From: Pseudomonas sp. MYb60
Lineage (GTDB): Bacteria > Pseudomonadota > Gammaproteobacteria > Pseudomonadales > Pseudomonadaceae
Length of the DNA stretch: 64,000 nt
Direction: 5' to 3'
Assembly: GCF_002979555.1 (NCBI RefSeq)
Contig: NZ_PCOZ01000004.1
Location: 124,001 to 188,000 of the forward strand
The notes under the pieces are model-generated. The model worked only from the letters and a program-made list of their open reading frames with translations, was not told where the DNA came from and ran no database searches. The number at the start of each line of letters is the position of its first letter. The first letter of the stretch is position 1. Shown here piece by piece: positions 62,418 to 64,000 of this stretch. Made by a program: the position numbers and the translations under genes.

Positions 62418-62702
62418 TCAATTACAGATCACCAACATCGTGCGGGTTACGGCGCCGGCGGGGTTCCAGCCGAAGAGGTAATCGCCCTCTTCGTCCTTGG
62501 CATCGCTGGACCGGGTGATCACCTTGTAGCCCTGCATCTTGCATTCACGGGCGGCGCGGCTCTCACACTTGTCCCAGTGATTGCCCAGGCCCGAACAATC
62601 GATCTCGATGCCGCTGACGCCGCGTCGAGCATGGGTCTTGGCGCTGGTGGTGCTACAACCTGCGAGCATCACCACTACGAGCATTACGATCAGCCTGTTC
62701 AT
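62418..62702 (-). CDS. small putative lipoprotein
   Basis: This is a 94-residue precursor with signal peptide and lipobox VVMLAGC (Cys16). The mature part includes HWDKCESRAARECKMQGYKVI, with three or more Cys and the Trp-Asp-Cys pattern seen in several small Pseudomonas envelope lipoproteins. The function is unknown. It lies between rpsA and ihfB on the same strand. Confidence 0.8.
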   Translation of the reverse strand: MNRLIVMLVVVMLAGCSTTSAKTHARRGVSGIEIDCSGLGNHWDKCESRAARECKMQGYKVITRSSDAKDEEGDYLFGWNPAGAVTRTMLVICN

Positions 62703-62817
62703 TCAGATCCTTATTGAAGCAACAACACGAGAACCATTTTTCTAAAGACTATAGTCAGTTCTGACCCTTCAAGGGCCACGATGGTTCTGAGGGGTTGATT
62801 CAACGAATTTCAGGCAC

Positions 62818-62846
62818 AAAAAAGGGCGACCGAAGTCGCCCTTTTT
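62818..62846 (-). terminator. rpsA terminator
   Basis: A 10-bp stem AAAGGGCGAC/GTCGCCCTTT with a 4-nt loop is followed on the minus strand by a T-run, 18 bp after the rpsA stop. Confidence 0.9.
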
Positions 62847-62863
62847 CTATGGTCTGACAGAAC

Positions 62864-64000
62864 TTAGTTCTGTTTTTCCATTTGTGCACGCAGCAGGTCG
62901 CCCAGAGTGGTAGGACCAGCAGCAATGTCAGAGGTCGCTGGCTTGTCGCGCAGGCTCTGGATTGCTTCTTTCTCTTCAGCATCGTCTTTCGACTTGATGG
63001 AGAGCTGGATTACGCGGCTCTTGCGGTCAACGCTGATGATCTTGGCTTCTACTTCTTCGCCTTCTTTCAGAACGTTGCGCGCGTCTTCAACGCGGTCACG
63101 GCTGATCTCGGAGGCTTTCAGAGTCGCTTCGATATCGTCGGCCAGAGTGATGATGGCGCCTTTAGCGTCAACTTCTTTCACGATGCCCTTAACGATTGCG
63201 CCTTTGTCGTTGTCCTGAACGTATTCAGAGAACGGGTCGCTTTCCAGTTGCTTGATACCCAGGGAGATACGCTCGCGCTCTGGGTCAACCGACAGGATAA
63301 CGGTGTCCAGCTCGTCGCCCTTCTTGAAACGACGAACAGCTTCTTCGCCCACTTCGTTCCAGGAGATGTCGGACAGGTGAACCAGGCCGTCGATGCCGCC
63401 GTCCAGACCAATGAAGATACCGAAATCGGTGATCGACTTGATGGTGCCGGAGATTTTATCGCCCTTGTTGAACTGGCCAGAGAAATCTTCCCATGGGTTA
63501 GATTTGCACTGCTTGATGCCCAGGGAGATACGACGACGCTCTTCGTCGATGTCCAGAACCATAACTTCCACTTCGTCGCCGACTTGTACGACTTTCGAAG
63601 GGTGGATGTTTTTGTTGGTCCAGTCCATTTCGGAAACGTGTACCAGGCCTTCCACGCCCTCTTCCAGCTCAGCGAAGCAGCCGTAGTCGGTCAGGTTGGT
63701 AACACGCGCGGTTACGCGAGTGCTTTCTGGGTAACGGGCTTTGATAGCAACCCATGGATCTTCACCCAGTTGCTTCAGGCCCAGGGAAACACGGTTGCGC
63801 TCGCGATCGTATTTCAGAACCTTGACATCGATCTCGTCGCCAACGTTGACGATTTCGGAAGGATGCTTGATACGCTTCCAAGCCATGTCGGTAATGTGCA
63901 GCAGGCCATCGACGCCACCCAGATCGACGAATGCGCCGTAATCGGTGAGGTTCTTGACGATACCTTTGACTTGTTGGCCTTCCTGCAGGGATTCCAGCAG
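62864..64000 (-). CDS. rpsA: 30S ribosomal protein S1, C-terminal part (5' end outside window)
   Basis: The frame is open to the end of the window: 378 codons are present and the N-terminal part is missing. Four S1-type OB folds are visible in tandem, each with the pattern G-x-F/A-V/I-x-L-x-G-V-x-G-L-V/L-H-x-S/T (for example [19 protein letters not shown] and [19 protein letters not shown]). It binds mRNA and promotes initiation. The ATG at 63886 is internal. The terminator lies directly downstream. Confidence 0.97.
   Translation of the reverse strand: MLESLQEGQQVKGIVKNLTDYGAFVDLGGVDGLLHITDMAWKRIKHPSEIVNVGDEIDVKVLKYDRERNRVSLGLKQLGEDPWVAIKARYPESTRVTARVTNLTDYGCFAELEEGVEGLVHVSEMDWTNKNIHPSKVVQVGDEVEVMVLDIDEERRRISLGIKQCKSNPWEDFSGQFNKGDKISGTIKSITDFGIFIGLDGGIDGLVHLSDISWNEVGEEAVRRFKKGDELDTVILSVDPERERISLGIKQLESDPFSEYVQDNDKGAIVKGIVKEVDAKGAIITLADDIEATLKASEISRDRVEDARNVLKEGEEVEAKIISVDRKSRVIQLSIKSKDDAEEKEAIQSLRDKPATSDIAAGPTTLGDLLRAQMEKQN

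Noticed and set aside
63886..63888. ATG as start of the S1 gene
   Set aside because: The S1 repeat pattern continues upstream to the window end, so the ATG is internal and the gene is cut by the window.

Overview
The window comes from a fluorescent-group Pseudomonas chromosome. The evidence is gene content and order: oprI, the tesA/ybbA pair, a five-gene kdp operon with its KdpDE regulators, and an O-antigen locus lying between a comEA-like gene and ihfB/rpsA. Typical Pseudomonas REP palindromes are also present. Core genes are GC-rich. The stretch from about 40.3 to 52.5 kb is visibly AT-rich and uses several GTG/TTG starts, as expected for a horizontally exchanged serotype cassette.

Layout. 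0-9.7 kb holds housekeeping and envelope genes: a PilZ tail, DAHP synthase, a GNAT protein, OprI, an L,D-transpeptidase, TesA divergent from an ABC exporter pair (YbbA/YbbP), GreB, and an unrecognised coiled-coil protein. 10-13.4 kb holds a three-gene ABC-2/GldG-type system whose ATPase has lost key Walker residues. 13.4-22.2 kb holds a DoxX protein, an MltF-type transglycosylase, TatD, a chemoreceptor, a thioesterase, a CHAD protein, a lipoprotein and a patatin-like phospholipase. 22.2-30.1 kb holds kdpFABC-kdpDE, including a 29-codon kdpF. 30.5-34.9 kb holds an ethanolamine-type permease, DUF2897, DUF1989 with its GntR regulator, a TetR regulator and a ComEA-like protein.

The O-antigen locus fills 35-61.4 kb as two convergent halves. 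The minus-strand half (61.4 to 52.6 kb) is the conserved part: wbjBCD for UDP-L-FucNAc, WbuB transferase, a C4-reductase-like SDR, WbpL (initiating sugar-phosphate transferase) and WbpM. The plus-strand half (35.5 to 52.6 kb) makes a CDP-3,6-dideoxy-4-keto-hexose (rfbF, rfbG, rfbH and the rfbI/ascD-type reductase). It then adds two ThDP enzymes, an SDR, an acylating acetaldehyde dehydrogenase and a 4-hydroxy-2-oxovalerate aldolase. It ends with Wzx, three transferases, a hexapeptide acyltransferase and an EpsG-like Wzy.

The main hypothesis is that these genes build a long branched sugar. The dehydrogenase/aldolase pair, run in the synthetic direction, would make 4-hydroxy-2-oxovalerate from acetyl-CoA and pyruvate. 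A ThDP enzyme would decarboxylate it and transfer the four-carbon 3-hydroxybutanoyl unit to C4 of the CDP-4-keto sugar. Reduction would give a 3,6,8-trideoxy-4-C-(1-hydroxyethyl)octose, the skeleton I recall being reported as erwiniose. The window ends inside rpsA. I see no insertion sequence, tRNA, rRNA or CRISPR array.
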